The translations under genes were made by a program, and so were the position numbers. Under the pieces are notes generated by a model. It worked only from the letters and a program-made list of their open reading frames with translations. It searched no databases and was not told where the DNA came from. DNA of 7,584 nucleotides, from the NCBI GenBank assembly GCA_023261405.1, contig JAHFOZ010000008.1, positions 1 through 7,584 of the forward strand. Direction: 5' to 3'. Positions 5,041-7,584 of this stretch are shown here, one piece after another; position 1 is the first letter of the stretch, and each line of letters opens with the position of its first letter. The DNA comes from Planctomycetota bacterium (lineage in GTDB: Bacteria; Planctomycetota; MHYJ01; JACPRB01).

Positions 5041-6507
5041 GTGGGTCTCGAAGCGCTCCGGTTCCTCGAGCCGTTCTGGCCGCACCTCGTCGTCGCGCTC
5101 AGCATCGCGCTGGCGGCCGGGACTTCCGTTCACGCCGTCCTCTACAAGAGGGATCCGCGCTCGGCCGTGGCCTGGGTGGGACTGGTCTGGCTCTCGCCGA
5201 TCGTCGGGTCGCTGATCTACGTCGTCTTCGGGGTCAACCGGATCGAGCGGCGGGCGGTGAGCCTCCGCCGGCGCCGCCGCCGCATCGAGCAGGTGGAGCC
5301 GCGGCTGATCTGCACCGCGGAGGAACTCCGGGAAAGGCTGGGCCCCGATCTCGAGCACCTCGTCGCGCTCTCGCGGGTGGGGGAGACGGTCTACGGGCGG
5401 CCGCTCCTGGAGGGGAATGCGGTCGAGCCCCTGATCAACGGCGAGCAGGCCTACCCGGCGATGCTCGCGGCGATCGACGCGGCGGCGAAAACCGTCACCC
5501 TCCTGGCCTACATTTTCGAGAAGGACGAGGTCGGCGAGCGCTTCATCGAGGCCCTGGGCCGCGCGGGGAAGAGGGGCGTGGAGACGCGCGTGCTCATCGA
5601 CGCCGTGGGCGGGGGCGGCACGCTCCGCGCCACGATGCGCGCCCTGCGCGAGCTCGGCGTGAAGGCCGCGGTCTTCCAGCCGGTCCTCCTCCCCTGGCGG
5701 ACCCGGTTCATGAACCTGCGCAACCACCGGAAGGTCCTGGTGGTCGACGGCAGCGTCGGCTTCACCGGCGGGATGAACATCCGGGCCTCCAACTGCCTGG
5801 AGGGTTCCGCCCGGCACCGCGAACAGGACGTCCACTTCCGGATCGAGGGCCCCGTGGTCGAGCACCTCCAGGAGGCTTTCGTGGACGACTGGGCCTTCGC
5901 CACCGGCGAGGTGCTCCTGCGAAAGCAGTGGTTCCCGGAGCACCCCCGGGAGACGGGGACGGTGAACGCCCGCGGCGTGCCCTTCGATCCCGGCGAGAGG
6001 CTCGACACGCTGCGTCACGTGCTCGTCGGCGCGCTGGCCGCGGCGAGGAGGACGGTCCGCATCGTGACCCCCTACTTCCTGCCGGAGCCCGCGCTGATCG
6101 CGGCGTTGAACGTGGCGGCCCTCCGCGGAGTGGAGGTGGACATCCTGATCCCCGAGAGGCCCGACAGCCGCATCGTCCATTGGGCGACGGAGGCCCAGCT
6201 CTGGCAGGTCCTGGCCGCCGGCTGCCGGGTCTGGCGGACGAAACCGCCGTTCGAGCACACGAAGCTGATGGTCGTGGACGGGGCGTGGACCTTCCTGGGC
6301 TCGGCCAACTTCGATCCCCGGAGCCTGCGGCTCAACTTCGAGTTCAACGTGGAGTGCTACGACCGCGGGCTGGGGGCCCGCGTGGAGGAGATCATCGAGG
6401 CCAAGCGCCGGACGGCGTGGCCGGCCACGCTGCACCAGGTGAACGCCCGGCCGCTCCCGGTCCGGCTGCGCGACGGCCTGGCCCGCCTTTTTTCCCCGTA
6501 CCTGTAA
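5041..6507 (+). CDS. cls: Cardiolipin synthase (ClsA-type, phospholipase D superfamily)
   Basis: The enzyme joins two phosphatidylglycerols into cardiolipin plus glycerol at the inner membrane. The 488-residue product matches ClsA length and plan. Two N-terminal hydrophobic segments (about 15-34 and 43-65) form the PLDc_N region, followed by a very basic stretch (RRRRRR, 77-82 area), then two PLD domains. Both catalytic HxKxxxxD motifs are intact: H229/K231/D236, followed by GFTGGMNI, and H406/K408/D413, followed by GSANFDPRSLRLNFEFN. The TPYFLPE block (343-349) is also typical. Translation probably begins at GTG 5041, because it gives a complete first membrane helix and no in-frame ATG is available until far downstream. 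No good ribosome binding site precedes it (only GGA at 5035-5037). The gene converges on the deacylase gene, with 8 nt between stop codons. Confidence 0.93.
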   Translation: MGLEALRFLEPFWPHLVVALSIALAAGTSVHAVLYKRDPRSAVAWVGLVWLSPIVGSLIYVVFGVNRIERRAVSLRRRRRRIEQVEPRLICTAEELRERLGPDLEHLVALSRVGETVYGRPLLEGNAVEPLINGEQAYPAMLAAIDAAAKTVTLLAYIFEKDEVGERFIEALGRAGKRGVETRVLIDAVGGGGTLRATMRALRELGVKAAVFQPVLLPWRTRFMNLRNHRKVLVVDGSVGFTGGMNIRASNCLEGSARHREQDVHFRIEGPVVEHLQEAFVDDWAFATGEVLLRKQWFPEHPRETGTVNARGVPFDPGERLDTLRHVLVGALAAARRTVRIVTPYFLPEPALIAALNVAALRGVEVDILIPERPDSRIVHWATEAQLWQVLAAGCRVWRTKPPFEHTKLMVVDGAWTFLGSANFDPRSLRLNFEFNVECYDRGLGARVEEIIEAKRRTAWPATLHQVNARPLPVRLRDGLARLFSPYL

Positions 6508-6515
6508 GGGGCTGG

Positions 6516-7584
6516 CTAGGGGACCCGCCGCAGGGCCCGGCCGGGGAGGGCGTCGCTCTTCTTCCCGTCGGCGATGACGGCGACGCCGTTGACGAGCACC
6601 CAGCGGGCGCCCGTGGAGTACTGGTTGGGGTCGTCGAAGGTGGCCCGGTCGCGAAAGACCGCGGGGTCGAGGAGCACGAGGTCCGCCTTGTAGCCGGGCT
6701 TCAGGTACCCGCGGTCCTTGAGGCCCAGGATGTCGGCCGGGAGGCCGCTCGAGGAGCGCACGGCGAACGCGAGGGAGATCGCGTTCTTCTCGATCGCGTA
6801 GAGGCCGACCTTGCGCGGGAAGGTCCCGAAGGCGCGCGGGTGGGGCCGCTCCGCCGAGGGGCGCCGCGCGCCCCCGTCGCTGGCCGTGGCGACGTAGTCC
6901 TTCTTCATCCCGACGAGCATGTCCTCCTCGCGCATGGAGAAGCCGATGGCCTGCGCGCCGCCGCCCCTCATGATCGCCACGACCACGTCCACGGGGTCCA
7001 CCCCCTCCGCCTGGGCGATCTCCGCGATCGACTTCCCGTTGTATTCCTTCCTCTTCGCGTAGCTGGCGATCCTGATCTTGTCGGCGCCGTCGCGCTTCTC
7101 GAAGCTCTCGGCGATCTCGGCGCGGATCCGCTTGCCCAGTTCCGGATCGTCCAGCCGCTCCAGCAGCTTCGCGTCGCCGCCCTCGCGCGCCCAGTTCTCG
7201 ATCGTGTAGGCGGCGAGCTGGGTGGAGGAGGCGGTGTAGGGGTACTGGTCCGCGGTGACCTTCCGGCCCTTCGCGCGGGCCGCCTCGATCAGGCCGCAGG
7301 CCTCCTCCATCTTCCCCCAGGCTTCCTTCGTGGAGCACTTGAGATGGGAGATCTGCACCGGGCAGCCGGACTTCTCGCCGATCTCGATCGCCTCCCGCAC
7401 CGCCGCCAGCAGCCCGGCCGCCTCGCTCCGGATGTGGCTCGCGTAGAGGCCGCCGTGGGCGTTCACGACCTTCGCGAGTTCCACGATCTCGTCGGTCTTC
7501 GCGTAGCTGCCCGGGACGTAGATGAGCCCCGTGGACATCCCCCAGGCCCCCTCTTTCATCCCCTGCTCCACGAGTGCCTTCATC
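6516..7584 (-). CDS. N-acyl-D-amino-acid deacylase / D-aminoacylase, 3' part
   Basis: This amidohydrolase-superfamily metalloenzyme removes the acyl group from N-acyl-D-amino acids. The gene runs off the window at 7584. About 355 residues are present and, by comparison with characterised D-aminoacylases of about 480-530 residues, roughly 170 N-terminal residues are missing, including the first metal-binding HxH and the bridging Cys. Counting from the Met at 7583 (probably internal), the visible active-site residues are H50 (in ASHIRSE), H80 (in QISHLKC) and D236 (in ATASDGG). The first two have the 30-residue spacing known for the family. Further hallmarks are DQYPYTASST (112-121), HPRAFGTFPR (248-257) and the C-terminal GYKADLVLLDP and DDPNQYSTGARWVLVNG beta-sandwich segments. 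The stop is TAG at 6516-6518. Catabolism of D-amino-acid derivatives or peptidoglycan-derived material is the likely context, but the exact substrate is unknown. Confidence 0.92.
   Translation of the reverse strand, partial: MKALVEQGMKEGAWGMSTGLIYVPGSYAKTDEIVELAKVVNAHGGLYASHIRSEAAGLLAAVREAIEIGEKSGCPVQISHLKCSTKEAWGKMEEACGLIEAARAKGRKVTADQYPYTASSTQLAAYTIENWAREGGDAKLLERLDDPELGKRIRAEIAESFEKRDGADKIRIASYAKRKEYNGKSIAEIAQAEGVDPVDVVVAIMRGGGAQAIGFSMREEDMLVGMKKDYVATASDGGARRPSAERPHPRAFGTFPRKVGLYAIEKNAISLAFAVRSSSGLPADILGLKDRGYLKPGYKADLVLLDPAVFRDRATFDDPNQYSTGARWVLVNGVAVIADGKKSDALPGRALRRVP

Noticed and set aside
6488..6515. The T-run 6488-6493 as a terminator between cls and the deacylase gene.
   Set aside because: It lies inside the cls coding sequence (before the stop at 6505) and no stable stem directly precedes it. 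The remaining 8-nt gap is too short to hold a terminator.
4942..7338. A 798-codon open frame on the minus strand opposite cls and the deacylase gene.
   Set aside because: It is antisense to two clear genes, is dominated by Arg, Gly, Pro and Ala and shows no domain. Long shadow frames are expected opposite GC-rich genes.

Overview
This is a high-GC window from a Gram-negative (diderm) bacterium. The clearest evidence is an adjacent pair of lipid A biosynthesis genes, lpxK and an lpxL/htrB-family acyltransferase. An FdhE-type formate dehydrogenase maturation factor and a TPR protein with tandem beta-sandwich repeats would fit an Acidobacteriota-like or deltaproteobacterial-type genome, but the sequence alone does not fix the phylum. 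Six of the seven genes belong to recognisable families. I see no mobile element, CRISPR array, tRNA or rRNA, and no convincing new gene system.

Layout. Bases 1-978 (+) hold the 3' part of a gene for a protein with two beta-sandwich-like repeats followed by TPRs. It converges on a minus-strand block, which in transcription order is an EamA/DMT-family transporter (4871-4011), fdhE (3917-3183), lpxK (3035-1971) and lpxL (1974-1021). lpxK and lpxL overlap by four bases (ATGA) and are clearly one unit. fdhE and the transporter are separated by 93-147 nt gaps and may be transcribed separately. Divergent from the transporter is a ClsA-type cardiolipin synthase (5041-6507, +). It converges, with only 8 nt between, on the 3' part of an N-acyl-D-amino-acid deacylase gene (7584-6516, -) whose 5' end lies outside the window.

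How the genes relate. LpxK (4'-phosphorylation of the lipid A precursor) and LpxL (secondary acylation) act one after the other at the inner membrane, and Cls makes cardiolipin in the same membrane, so there is a loose envelope-lipid theme. FdhE, the transporter and the deacylase have no evident link to it; no formate dehydrogenase subunit is visible here.

What stands out is non-coding. The lpxK-lpxL pair is bracketed by two different imperfect palindromes, each built from short degenerate tandem units in opposed orientation: about 7 nt (AGGCRAY-like) at 970-1036 and about 8 nt (ATTGANNN-like) at 3073-3177. The downstream one runs into the 3' ends of both flanking genes. The upstream one carries a perfect 14-bp inverted repeat and abuts a plausible lpxK promoter. 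fdhE has an extended -10 box placed so that its mRNA could be leaderless.
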